Source: Burkholderiaceae bacterium (GTDB taxonomy: Bacteria > Pseudomonadota > Gammaproteobacteria > Burkholderiales > Burkholderiaceae). Taken from it: a DNA stretch of 16,551 nucleotides. Below the pieces are notes generated by a model. The model did no database searches. It was not told where the DNA came from and worked only from the letters and a program-made list of their open reading frames with translations. Every line of letters starts with the position of its first letter. The stretch's first letter is position 1. Below, piece after piece: positions 1 through 6,855 of the stretch. The translations under genes were made by a program, and so were the position numbers. The stretch lies in assembly GCA_947371415.1 (NCBI GenBank), contig CANBPJ010000031.1, positions 1-16,551 of the forward strand, given 5' to 3'.

Positions 1-23
1 CACAGCCAATACTTCCAGCCCAA

Positions 24-581
24 TTACTTGCCTTTAAATTGGCCTGCAATCTTGGCAATACGCTCACCATAAAGACGGGCAGTCTCTAAGTCACCTACAT
101 TCACTTCATCTGCACTTGCGTCTGAAGGTGTCTGCATCATGGCGCCGGCAAATGATCCAACATAGTTCACATCGTCGCGTTTTGCGGCCTTGGAGTTAGA
201 GGGCATCAAACCAGTGCCTACCCAAATTCCTGAATGCTGCATTGCCAAGGTAAAGAAATAATGTAAGGTGGAATGCTTGTCACCATTCATGGTCGCAGAG
301 TTTGTAAAGCCGCCAAAAATCTTGTCCTTCCACTGCTGCGAAAACCACTGCTTAGAACTGGCATCAGCGAATTTCTTAAACTGCCAGCTCACGGTACCCA
401 TATAGGTTGGCGAACCAAATATGATGGCATCAGCAGCGTTTAAAGCCTCCCACTGTGCATCAGTGATATTGCCTTCAGCATCAATCGCCACCAGAGCGCC
501 ATTAGCGCCCTTTGCAACTGCCTCAGCTTGTTTAACGGTGTGGCCATAACCACTATGGAATACAACGGCTACTTTAGTCAT
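24..581 (-). CDS. Flavodoxin-fold NAD(P)H:quinone reductase, WrbA-like
   Basis: A 185-residue cytoplasmic flavoprotein of the flavodoxin/WrbA class, expected to bind FMN and reduce quinones by two electrons. The FMN phosphate loop is visible near residues 9-15 (HSGYGHT), and the second flavin loop near 56-62 (GSPTYMG) is followed by a WrbA-like SWQFKKF stretch. I start it at the ATG at 581 because an AGGGGA ribosome site (589-594) lies 7 bases upstream. The frame stays open to 662, but that would overlap the doxX-type gene by 56 bp and add a false hydrophobic N-terminus. It is the last visible gene of a MarR-DoxX-flavodoxin unit, 25 bases after DoxX, so it is probably controlled from the promoter near 1502-1530. 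The exact substrate cannot be read from sequence; a general NADPH-dependent FMN reductase is the alternative. Confidence 0.85.
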   Translation of the reverse strand: MTKVAVVFHSGYGHTVKQAEAVAKGANGALVAIDAEGNITDAQWEALNAADAIIFGSPTYMGTVSWQFKKFADASSKQWFSQQWKDKIFGGFTNSATMNGDKHSTLHYFFTLAMQHSGIWVGTGLMPSNSKAAKRDDVNYVGSFAGAMMQTPSDASADEVNVGDLETARLYGERIAKIAGQFKGK

Positions 582-606
582 GATCTTTTCCCCTAGATAA
601 ATTAAA

Positions 607-1017
607 TTACTTCGCTGCTTTGCGACTATCCATGCTGAAACTACCAGCACCAGCAGAAGCAAGAATTAATAGGCCGCCCATAACGGCAACATTTTTGAAG
701 AATAATAATTGTGCGATGAATACCGCATCAGCAGGAGCAGCCCAGAATGCATGGCCAGTAACCGCCGCGACTAAAGTAAAGACCGCCATGATCAAGGCAA
801 CTGCTCTTGTTTGAAAGCCCACAAGCAAAGCTAAACTACCTAGAACCTCAATCACTATAGTTACCACCAAAGCAAATACTGGTGCTGGAATACCTAATGA
901 TGCGAAATAGCCTAATGTACCTTCAAAAGCCGCTATCTTTCCTAAGCCTGCTGGCAAAAATAATGTGATGATGAGTAAACGACCGATAAGATTTAAAGCG
1001 CTTTGATATGTGTTCAT
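607..1017 (-). CDS. DoxX family inner-membrane protein
   Basis: A 136-residue integral membrane protein of the DoxX family. Four hydrophobic segments are visible, roughly residues 8-28, 47-67, 72-90 and 100-122. The N-terminal part has the family pattern of a first helix followed by a GLGK-type turn (LPAGLGKIAAF). DoxX-type proteins are linked in other bacteria to redox and thiol stress and to quinone-coupled oxidoreductases, but the biochemical role is poorly defined. Lying between a MarR regulator and a flavodoxin-fold quinone reductase fits a stress-induced detoxification unit; that is inference from context. The ATG at 1017 has an AAGGA ribosome site 7 bases upstream (1025-1029). Length is normal for the family. 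Confidence 0.85.
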   Translation of the reverse strand: MNTYQSALNLIGRLLIITLFLPAGLGKIAAFEGTLGYFASLGIPAPVFALVVTIVIEVLGSLALLVGFQTRAVALIMAVFTLVAAVTGHAFWAAPADAVFIAQLLFFKNVAVMGGLLILASAGAGSFSMDSRKAAK

Positions 1018-1053
1018 TTGATGTTCCTTTTTTGGTATTTACTAATATGTTGA

Positions 1054-1470
1054 TTAATTAAATATTGCTTTTACTTCTTTTAAAACTGTCACCGCCCGTT
1101 CAAATTCTTTTTTACTGAGTTTCCCAAAAGCCTTACCGAGATACTCAACATGCGCTGGAAAAACCTTTTTGAATAATTTGTCTCCAGCCCTGGAGAGACC
1201 AATCTTGTAACTGCGACCATCTTCTACATTCAGGAACTTTTCAATCAGGCCTTTAGTCTCTAGTCTTTCTAAAACCCCAGTCATGGTGCCTTTAGAGACA
1301 AGCGTTTTTTCACCTAACTCCTTACAAGTCATTGGCGGCTGGTTGCCTAAGGTGGCAATAATGTCGAACTGGGTGGTCGTTAAACCCATCTCCTTAATAT
1401 GTGCTCCAGAGTGCGCCTCAAATGCCTGATAAGCCTGAACCAGACCCTTTACGAGCAATAGGTGATTCAT
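1054..1470 (-). CDS. MarR-family transcriptional regulator
   Basis: A 138-residue winged-helix DNA-binding protein. The helix-turn-helix and wing lie near residues 47-90, with the typical MarR sequence of a CKELGEKTLVSKGTMTGVLERL recognition region, followed by LETKGLIEK and a wing containing NVEDGRSYKIGLS; flanking helices should form the dimer interface. MarR proteins usually repress their own operon and release DNA on binding a phenolic or quinone ligand, or on cysteine oxidation. One cysteine, Cys49, sits at the start of the helix-turn-helix, but I cannot tell whether it is a sensor. The gene leads the unit with DoxX and the flavodoxin reductase. Its promoter spacer contains a strong inverted repeat (1504-1525), which suggests autorepression. 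An AAGG sequence lies just upstream of the ATG. Confidence 0.88.
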   Translation of the reverse strand: MNHLLLVKGLVQAYQAFEAHSGAHIKEMGLTTTQFDIIATLGNQPPMTCKELGEKTLVSKGTMTGVLERLETKGLIEKFLNVEDGRSYKIGLSRAGDKLFKKVFPAHVEYLGKAFGKLSKKEFERAVTVLKEVKAIFN

Positions 1471-1501
1471 CTTGATGCCTTATTTAGTCTGTATACGTAC
1501 T

Positions 1502-1530
1502 AGTTTAGTACTGGTTAGTACTAAATACAA
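1502..1530 (-). promoter_or_regulatory. Probable sigma70 promoter of the MarR-DoxX-flavodoxin unit
   Basis: Reading the minus strand, TTGTAT (1530-1525) and TAAACT (1507-1502) are separated by exactly 17 bases, which suits a -35/-10 pair. The -10 matches consensus at 4 of 6 positions and the -35 at 3 of 6. The MarR start codon follows about 30 bases later. Identification is by pattern only. Confidence 0.5.
1504..1525. promoter_or_regulatory. Inverted repeat, candidate MarR operator
   Basis: A perfect 9-bp inverted repeat, TTTAGTACT (1504-1512) and AGTACTAAA (1517-1525), with a 4-base spacer GGTT. Its size and A/T-rich flanks suit a MarR dimer. It fills most of the interval between the probable -35 and -10, so bound protein would block RNA polymerase. 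Each arm also holds the short palindrome AGTACT, giving a direct repeat of TTAGTACT. Confidence 0.6.
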
Positions 1531-1812
1531 GCGTCTTGATATGTTTCTAAGAGTTACCGAGACATCGCGATTCTGATTGACAATAGCTTGGAAGCTTTCC
1601 TGTTCTACGATAAATGCATTTACCACCAAGGGATCAAGCGAACCCCCTTATTGCGAATAATCTCTTGAGCAGCCTCTTCATGGGTCCATTCTTGTAGACC
1701 CTCTCACTCACTAGGGCGCTATACATATCAGCCGCAGACATCATTCTTGTTGCCAAAGGAAGTGCATCGCCTTTCTTGTCATCTGGCTTGGTCATTTTTA
1801 CCTTGAAAGAAT
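1530..1812 (-). pseudogene. Decayed C-terminal part of an HD-GYP domain phosphodiesterase
   Basis: Three minus-strand frames join into the end of an HD-GYP domain, the cyclic-di-GMP phosphodiesterase class. The first (1786 to about 1691) reads PDDKKGDALPLATRM then MSAADMYSALVSERVYK, matching the family stretch after the GYP motif. The frame then slips at about 1689-1690 and continues WTHEEAAQEIIRNKGVR. It slips again at about 1636, where one T seems lost from a TTT codon; restoring it gives RFDPLVVNAFIVEQESFQAI, the usual end of the domain. The HD residues and the GYP motif are not recognisable upstream. The frame stays open up to about 1877 as unrecognised sequence (PGFVVGIAFGPPLLQ), perhaps from another gene. 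The exact ends of the relic are uncertain. No functional product is expected. Confidence 0.72.
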
Positions 1813-2002
1813 CCTGTAAAAGCGGAGGCCCAAAAGCAATACCTACGACAAACCCCGGCGATTTAGTCTGCTCAGTCTAAGAAGAGTCTATGTGCTCGTC
1901 TGCACTCTAGAAGACATAGAAATAAAAGAATGGGGTCACTCCCCCGCGGAAAATTACTGAGAATCAAGTTCACATAGCGCCTAAATCAACAATGGGGGCA
2001 GT

Positions 2003-2022
2003 TTGTAATGACGCCATTACAA
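2003..2022. repeat. Inverted repeat TTGTAATG/CATTACAA
   Basis: A perfect 8-bp inverted repeat with a 4-base spacer ACGC, about 30 bases upstream of the cupin start. It could be an operator or a remnant of mobile DNA; nothing else in the window identifies its binding protein. Confidence 0.5.
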
Positions 2023-2046
2023 TGGACTCTTAATAGAAAGTGTCCA
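2023..2046. repeat. Inverted repeat TGGACTCTT/AAGTGTCCA
   Basis: Arms at 2023-2031 and 2038-2046 pair at 8 of 9 positions around a 6-base spacer AATAGA. It directly abuts the preceding inverted repeat and ends 4 bases before the cupin ATG, covering the place where a ribosome site would lie. It could affect translation or be an operator. Confidence 0.45.
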
Positions 2047-2050
2047 GTTA

Positions 2051-2362
2051 ATGAATCAAGATGTATTTTTAGATAGACTTCAAAAAGAAGATTTTCCAGC
2101 CCCAGTCGTAGCGACCCGGCAACCCCCATTTTTTCTGGATTTACATTCTCATCCCTACGAGGCTAAAGCACTTGTTTTGGATGGGCAGATTGATATCAAT
2201 GTAGGTGGCATTAAAACTATTTACTTAGCTGGTGATGTATTTCATTTATTGGCCAATCAAGTCCATACAGAAAACTGTGGAAGCAAGGGTGTGCAATACC
2301 TTGTTAGTAGAAAAGCGCCAATCACCGCGGAAGAGCCAGTTATTGAAAACTCAGACACTTGA
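2051..2362 (+). CDS. Small single-domain cupin protein
   Basis: A 103-residue cytoplasmic protein with one cupin beta-barrel. Cupin motif 1 is visible as His32-x-His34-x-x-Glu37 followed by Gly45. Motif 2 runs from Gly61-Asp62 to His72, giving a likely three-His/one-Glu metal site. Small stand-alone cupins are very varied (metal-dependent enzymes, sugar or small-molecule binders), so no reaction is assigned. The ribosome site is weak; only AGAAAG at about 2035-2040 is present. The gene stands alone on the plus strand between a decayed gene and the convergent glmS, so context gives no clue. Two inverted repeats immediately upstream may regulate it. Confidence 0.8.
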   Translation: MNQDVFLDRLQKEDFPAPVVATRQPPFFLDLHSHPYEAKALVLDGQIDINVGGIKTIYLAGDVFHLLANQVHTENCGSKGVQYLVSRKAPITAEEPVIENSDT

Positions 2363-2388
2363 GTTGAGGGACTGGTATTAAGATTGAT

Positions 2389-2407
2389 AGAAATCTTCAA
2401 GATTTCT
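2389..2407 (+). terminator. Possible terminator hairpin after the cupin gene
   Basis: AGAAATC and GATTTCT form a 7-bp stem around TTCAA, followed by TTAG. It starts 26 bases after the cupin stop codon. The stem is A/T-rich and the T-tract is short, so termination would be weak. Being symmetric, it could also act on glmS transcripts from the other side. Confidence 0.35.
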
Positions 2408-2413
2408 TTAGTC

Positions 2414-2431
2414 AGCCCTTTTCAAAGGGCT
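2414..2431. terminator. Strong short hairpin AGCCCTTT/AAAGGGCT between convergent genes
   Basis: A perfect 8-bp inverted repeat with a 2-base centre (effective loop about 4), six bases after the preceding hairpin. Neither side has a long T-tract, so it is only a candidate bidirectional terminator or mRNA-end stabiliser for the cupin and glmS transcripts. Confidence 0.35.
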
Positions 2432-2623
2432 CAAGGGATTTAACCATCTGGCTCCGGCAAGCTCCGGACGCCCCATCGCAACCACTAAACCTGATGCCAA
2501 AGGGCCTTCGGCTCTGCAAGTAAATATTTAAACGGACTCAAGTTTATTTGGAAGCCAGCAATCAATCCTGTGGCGCGGATTACACCATACAACCACCTTC
2601 ATTGCAGCTTCCCCCGTTGAAAA

Positions 2624-4456
2624 CTACTCCACCGTAACCGACTTTGCTAGATTGCGCGGCTTGTCCACATCAGTACCAAGGGCGCAAGCCGTGTGATACG
2701 CCAGGAGTTGCAAAGGCACTACATGCAAGATTGGCGACAGATTGCCATAATGCTCGGGCAAACGAATGACGTTGATGCCATCGCTACTAGTGATGTCTGT
2801 ATCTTGGTCGGCAAAGACATACAGTTTTCCGCCGCGCGCTTTGACTTCCTGCATATTGGACTTGAGCTTCTCTAATAGCTCGTCCTTTGGCGCGACGGTG
2901 ACTACTGGCATCTTCTCGGTAACGAGCGCAAGTGGTCCATGTTTCAACTCACCAGCTGGATAGGCCTCAGCATGAATATAAGAAATCTCTTTAAGCTTGA
3001 GCGCACCTTCTAGGGCAATCGGATAGTGCATGCCACGACCAAGGAACAAGGCGTTTTCACATTTAGCAAACGCAGTGCTCCACGCCATGATCTGCGGCTC
3101 AAGTGCTAAGACTGCATGCAAGGCTTTTGGTAAATGGCGAAGCTCTCGAAGAAGCTCTTTTTCTCGCTCGGGACTTACCTTGCCAGCGCGCTTAGCTAAT
3201 GAAACAGCCAATAAATACAGTGCAACCAACTGAGTAGTGAAGGCCTTGGTAGAAGCCACGCCAATCTCAGTACCAGCCTTGGTCAGGAAATTCCAATGAG
3301 TTTCGCGAACCATGGCGCTAGTGGCGACGTTACAAATAGCTAAGGTGTATTGATGGCCTAAGGCTTGCGCATGACGCAAGGCCGCTAAGGTATCGGCAGT
3401 CTCACCAGATTGAGATACCACCACAATTAATGTCTTGGGATTGGGCACGGTAGTGCGGTAACGATATTCACTCGCAATTTCTACCTGCGTCGGAATGCCT
3501 GCCAAATCTTCCAGCCAATACTTGGCAACACATGCAGAGTAATAACTCGTGCCGCAAGCCAAAATCAGAATTTGGTCGAACTGTTTCCACTGCTCTGGAT
3601 CGGCATTAAAAAGCTCAGGACCAAAGCTGGCGATATTGGCAAGCGTATCGCCAATCGCTCTTGGTTGCTCAAAGATTTCTTTTTGCATGTAATGCTGATA
3701 GGGGCCAAGATCTACAGAATCAGCTTGCGCAGGCATCGCCTTGCGTTCTCTTTGAGCAGTCTTGCCAGATTCATCAATGATCTCAACGCCATCAGCCTTC
3801 AGAATAGCAACATCACCCTCTTCAAGGTACATCATCGAATGGGCGCGACCAGCTAGAGCCAAGGCATCAGAGGCAAGGAAATTTTCATGCTCGCCAAGAG
3901 CAACAACCAATGGAGAGCCGGCTCGTGCACCCACCAACATATCAGGATGATCTTGCGCAATGACGCCAATCGCATAAGCACCATGCAGGCGTGGCAATAC
4001 AGAGCGCACTGAAGTCACCAGATCTACCCGCTTGCTGGATGTGTAAGCTTGATGAATTAAATGCGCGATGACTTCAGTATCTGTTTCTGAAGTAAAGGCA
4101 TATCCAGCAGCCTTTAATTCGGTGCGCAGTGATTCGTAGTTTTCAATGATGCCGTTATGAACTACGGCAATCAATCCACCGGAGATGTGTGGATGAGCAT
4201 TTTGAGTGTCTGGCTTGCCATGCGTTGCCCAGCGAGTATGTGCAATACCTAGAGTGCCATGAAAATCTTTACCTTGCTCTGCTAACTCAGAAACACGAGC
4301 AGTAGTACGAGCGCGCTCAATTGGGTGCTTGGCATCATCGCCATTAATTACTGCAAAACCGCAAGAATCATAGCCTCGGTATTCAAGGCGACGTAGGCCT
4401 TCAATCAATACATCAACAATATTCTTACGCGATGCCGCGCCAACAATTCCGCACAT
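2624..4456 (-). CDS. glmS: Glutamine--fructose-6-phosphate aminotransferase (isomerizing)
   Basis: A 610-residue cytoplasmic enzyme making glucosamine-6-phosphate from fructose-6-phosphate and glutamine, the entry step to UDP-GlcNAc for peptidoglycan and lipopolysaccharide. It starts MCGIVGA, so Cys2 is the N-terminal nucleophile of the glutaminase domain (about 1-225). Two sugar-isomerase (SIS) domains follow, about 290-420 (VVVSQSGETADTLAAL) and 460-600 (GRGMHYPIALEGALKLKE, then ELKHGPLALV). The C-terminus PRNLAKSVTVE is the conserved end that closes the active site. Length matches the family. The ATG shares one base with the glmU stop codon (TAATG), so translation is probably coupled. There is no room for a glmS ribozyme leader. 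It is the last gene of the SDR-folB-ttcA-glmU-glmS run. Confidence 0.98.
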   Translation of the reverse strand: MCGIVGAASRKNIVDVLIEGLRRLEYRGYDSCGFAVINGDDAKHPIERARTTARVSELAEQGKDFHGTLGIAHTRWATHGKPDTQNAHPHISGGLIAVVHNGIIENYESLRTELKAAGYAFTSETDTEVIAHLIHQAYTSSKRVDLVTSVRSVLPRLHGAYAIGVIAQDHPDMLVGARAGSPLVVALGEHENFLASDALALAGRAHSMMYLEEGDVAILKADGVEIIDESGKTAQRERKAMPAQADSVDLGPYQHYMQKEIFEQPRAIGDTLANIASFGPELFNADPEQWKQFDQILILACGTSYYSACVAKYWLEDLAGIPTQVEIASEYRYRTTVPNPKTLIVVVSQSGETADTLAALRHAQALGHQYTLAICNVATSAMVRETHWNFLTKAGTEIGVASTKAFTTQLVALYLLAVSLAKRAGKVSPEREKELLRELRHLPKALHAVLALEPQIMAWSTAFAKCENALFLGRGMHYPIALEGALKLKEISYIHAEAYPAGELKHGPLALVTEKMPVVTVAPKDELLEKLKSNMQEVKARGGKLYVFADQDTDITSSDGINVIRLPEHYGNLSPILHVVPLQLLAYHTACALGTDVDKPRNLAKSVTVE

Positions 4457-5919
4457 TATTTTTTGGCCTTAACGGATTTTTTGCTAGCTACTTTTTTTAC
4501 CACTGGCTTTGTAGCTACTTTCTTAACCGGGCGTTGCCACTGCAAAGAAATTTGTTTGGCGCGTGACACCGTTAATTGATTCGGGGGAGCATCCTTTGTT
4601 AAGGTTGTACCGGCACCCAATGTAGCGCCGCGTCCTACGCGTACCGGAGCAACCAACTGAGTATCGGAGCCAATGAAGACATCATCTTCAATAATGGTTT
4701 GGTGTTTATTCACCCCATCGTAGTTGCAGGTAATCGTACCTGCACCGATATTGACTCGGGAACCCACAATCGAATCGCCCACATAAGCTAAATGATTGGC
4801 TTTAGTGTTTGCGGCGATCTTACTGTTCTTCACCTCAACAAAATTGCCGATGTGAACATCGTTAGCTAAATCAGCGCCAGGGCGCAAGCGTGCGTAAGGC
4901 CCAATTAATGAACTTGCACCGACCTTGGCCCCATCAATATGGCTGTAGGGATGAATCGTGACGCCCTTACCAATTATGCTATTACGAATAATGCAGTAAG
5001 GGCCAACTTTTGTACCTGTAGCTAAAGTCACGCAACCCTCGAATACACAGCCGACATCAATAAAGACATCCGTTCCGCACTCTAATGTTCCGCGGATATC
5101 GATGCGCGCTGGATCAGCCAAAGAAACGCCAGCATCCATTAATGCATTCGCTTGATTAAGTTGATGGACTCGCTCTAGCGCAGCTAACTGATCACGGCTA
5201 TTAACTCCAACAGTCTCATATTCAGCGTCAGCCTGTGCAGTACGAATGGGTATGCCATCTTTAACCGCCATCGCAATGACATCGGTTAAATAGTATTCAC
5301 CTTGAGCATTGCTAGCACGCAAAGCCTTCAACCACTTTTTTAGTGAATTGGTCGGCAATACCATGATGCCGGTATTAATTTCTTGCAGGTGCTTTTGCGC
5401 AGGCGTTGCATCTTTTTCTTCAACAATGGCTTTTACCGAACCATCGATATCGCGCACTATGCGGCCATAGCCCGTTGGATTGCTCAGATTTTGAGTAAGA
5501 AGTGCTAAAGCAGAATCTTGGCCACGCACACCGTCAGCCAATTTGGCCAATTGAGTAAGCGTCTTTTTACTTGTCAGAGGCACATCGCCGTAAAGAACCA
5601 AAGTAGGCTCATTCACATCCAATTTAGGCAAGGCTTGCAATAATGCATGGCCCGTACCCTTTTGCTCAGCCTGCAAGGCAGTGCTCACTTTGCTAAAGCC
5701 GGGGTCTTGTTCGCTGACGGTCTGGAGGAATTGCTTCACATCAGCAGCGCCATGGCCAACCACCACGATCGGGCCGGTTTTTGCACTCTTACCCTGTAAA
5801 GCAAGGGCGGTATTAAGAACATGCTGGAGAAGCGGTTTCCCGGCCAAGGTTTGAAGAACCTTAGGTAATGCGGATTTCATCCGCTTTCCCTGCCCCGCAG
5901 CCAAAATAACGATGTTCAT
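4456..5919 (-). CDS. glmU: Bifunctional UDP-GlcNAc pyrophosphorylase / glucosamine-1-phosphate acetyltransferase
   Basis: A 487-residue cytoplasmic enzyme that acetylates glucosamine-1-phosphate and then couples it to UTP, giving UDP-GlcNAc. The N-terminal uridylyltransferase (about 1-235) shows the nucleotide loop LAAGQGKRM (6-14) followed by the family LPK. The C-terminal left-handed beta-helix (about 255-455) shows hexapeptide repeats and the conserved GNFVEVKNS, NHLAYVGDS and GAGTITCNYDG stretches. After the catalytic part comes an extra basic tail, about residues 463-487, with 10 lysines in 25 residues, which E. coli GlmU lacks. The start codon overlaps the ttcA stop (ATGA) and has no good ribosome site, which points to translational coupling. 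The next enzyme in the pathway order, GlmS, follows directly. Confidence 0.97.
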   Translation of the reverse strand: MNIVILAAGQGKRMKSALPKVLQTLAGKPLLQHVLNTALALQGKSAKTGPIVVVGHGAADVKQFLQTVSEQDPGFSKVSTALQAEQKGTGHALLQALPKLDVNEPTLVLYGDVPLTSKKTLTQLAKLADGVRGQDSALALLTQNLSNPTGYGRIVRDIDGSVKAIVEEKDATPAQKHLQEINTGIMVLPTNSLKKWLKALRASNAQGEYYLTDVIAMAVKDGIPIRTAQADAEYETVGVNSRDQLAALERVHQLNQANALMDAGVSLADPARIDIRGTLECGTDVFIDVGCVFEGCVTLATGTKVGPYCIIRNSIIGKGVTIHPYSHIDGAKVGASSLIGPYARLRPGADLANDVHIGNFVEVKNSKIAANTKANHLAYVGDSIVGSRVNIGAGTITCNYDGVNKHQTIIEDDVFIGSDTQLVAPVRVGRGATLGAGTTLTKDAPPNQLTVSRAKQISLQWQRPVKKVATKPVVKKVASKKSVKAKK

Positions 5920-6824
5920 AAAGAGGGATTATAAGACCCCTGAATGAGAGTGCCGCAGGCTAATTCATCGATTTCTGTCTCGTCAATTGCCTTATCACCA
6001 GCCGATCTCGCAGCAATACCTGAAAGTTCTGTAGAAATCTCTAGATTCTTGAAATCAAATGCCTCCCCATCCATTAGGTGGGAGGGAACGATATGGTGCA
6101 TTGAGCGGAATAGATTCTCTACGCGCCCAGGGTGCTTTTTCTCCCAGTCGCGCAACATCTCTTTCATGGCGCCGCGCTGCAAATTCGGCTGACTGCCACA
6201 AAGATTGCAAGGAATAATTGGGAAGTTCATATCGACCGCATAACGCTCTAGAAGTTTTTCAGGAACGTATGCGAGAGGGCGAATGACGATGTGCTTACCA
6301 TCATCCGAACGTAATTTTGGTGGCATACCTTTGAGCTTGCCAGCAAAGAACATATTTAATAAGAGCGTTTCTAAAATGTCATCACGATGGTGACCTAATG
6401 CAATCTTGGTGGCGCCCAACTCATCTGCCACGCGATACAGAATGCCACGACGTAATCGAGAGCATAGTCCACAAGTAGTTTTACCTTCGGGAATAACGCG
6501 CTTCACGATACTGTAGGTATCCTGATTTTCAATATGATATTGAACGCCTAAAGCCTTTAAATAGTTGGGCAAAATCTCAGCCGGAAATCCTGGCTGTTTT
6601 TGATCAAGATTGACGGCAATAATCTCAAAATCAATTGGGGCACGTTCACGCAACTTTAGAAGAATATCGAGCATGGCATAACTATCCTTGCCGCCCGACA
6701 GGCACACCATAACCTTATCGCCATCCTCGATCATGCCGAAGTCACCAATCGCTTGACCAACTAAACGGCATAGCTTTTTCTCAAGCTTATTTTCTTCGAG
6801 AACGACTTTACGTATATCACTCAT
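5916..6824 (-). CDS. ttcA: tRNA 2-thiocytidine(32) synthetase
   Basis: A 302-residue cytoplasmic ATP pyrophosphatase that thiolates cytidine 32 of certain tRNAs. The PP-loop is SGGKDS at residues 43-48. The two CxxC pairs that carry the [4Fe-4S] cluster in TtcA are both present: Cys118/Cys121 (CGLC) and Cys206/Cys209 (CNLC). GHHRDDILETLLLNMFF follows, a family hallmark that separates it from TilS. Length is normal. The upstream ribosome site is weak. The gene is 31 bases after folB and overlaps glmU by 4 bases, so it belongs to the same transcript; there is no obvious metabolic reason for this pairing. Confidence 0.97.
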   Translation of the reverse strand: MSDIRKVVLEENKLEKKLCRLVGQAIGDFGMIEDGDKVMVCLSGGKDSYAMLDILLKLRERAPIDFEIIAVNLDQKQPGFPAEILPNYLKALGVQYHIENQDTYSIVKRVIPEGKTTCGLCSRLRRGILYRVADELGATKIALGHHRDDILETLLLNMFFAGKLKGMPPKLRSDDGKHIVIRPLAYVPEKLLERYAVDMNFPIIPCNLCGSQPNLQRGAMKEMLRDWEKKHPGRVENLFRSMHHIVPSHLMDGEAFDFKNLEISTELSGIAARSAGDKAIDETEIDELACGTLIQGSYNPSL

Positions 6825-6855
6825 GGCTATTCAATTCTTTTCTAAATACTGTTCT

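Larger units (their letters stand above)
1813..2050. other. Non-coding stretch upstream of the cupin gene
   Basis: No convincing gene is seen. The stretch holds an imperfectly placed inverted repeat TCTATGT/ACATAGA (1887-1893 and 1914-1920, 20-base loop), a small GGGG/CCCC hairpin (1932-1945), and two abutting inverted repeats just before the cupin start. Phrases such as GTGTCCA resemble ends of IS3-type elements, but no transposase remnant or clear terminal repeat pair is visible. Confidence 0.5.
2363..2623. other. Convergent intergenic region between cupin gene and glmS
   Basis: No complete gene is seen. It holds two neighbouring hairpins (2389-2407 and 2414-2431) and a shorter TCCGG/CCGGA repeat near 2453-2468. 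Read on the minus strand, two short open stretches in different frames (for example GLIAGFQINLSPFKYLLAEP, then ASGLVVAMGRPELAGARW) look faintly protein-like and may be a decayed gene. I do not recognise a family. Confidence 0.4.

Noticed and set aside
582..662. A 27-codon upstream extension of the flavodoxin frame that looks like a signal peptide.
   Set aside because: It overlaps the end of the DoxX gene by 56 bp, and a good AGGGGA ribosome site precedes the ATG at 581. Flavodoxin-fold reductases start with the beta strand seen there.
1887..1920. TCTATGT/ACATAGA inverted repeat as a terminator or operator.
   Set aside because: The arms are only 7 bp with a 20-base loop, there is no T-tract and no gene nearby reads towards it; probably chance.
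1920..2050. Insertion-sequence end suggested by GTGTCCA and CCCCC-type phrases.
   Set aside because: No transposase remnant, no matching second end and no target duplication were found, so it is kept only as a possibility under the inverted repeats.
2440..2600. A possible tRNA or small structured RNA in the gap between the cupin gene and glmS.
   Set aside because: No cloverleaf, T-loop or acceptor pairing could be drawn; only short local hairpins are present.
2693..2963. Open frames on the plus strand inside glmS and similar frames inside glmU, cca, slt and ahcY.
   Set aside because: They are antisense shadows of well-identified conserved genes, lack ribosome sites and show no recognisable domains.
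4456..4520. A glmS ribozyme/riboswitch before glmS.
   Set aside because: glmS starts inside the glmU stop codon, so there is no leader; the ribozyme is mainly known from Gram-positive bacteria.
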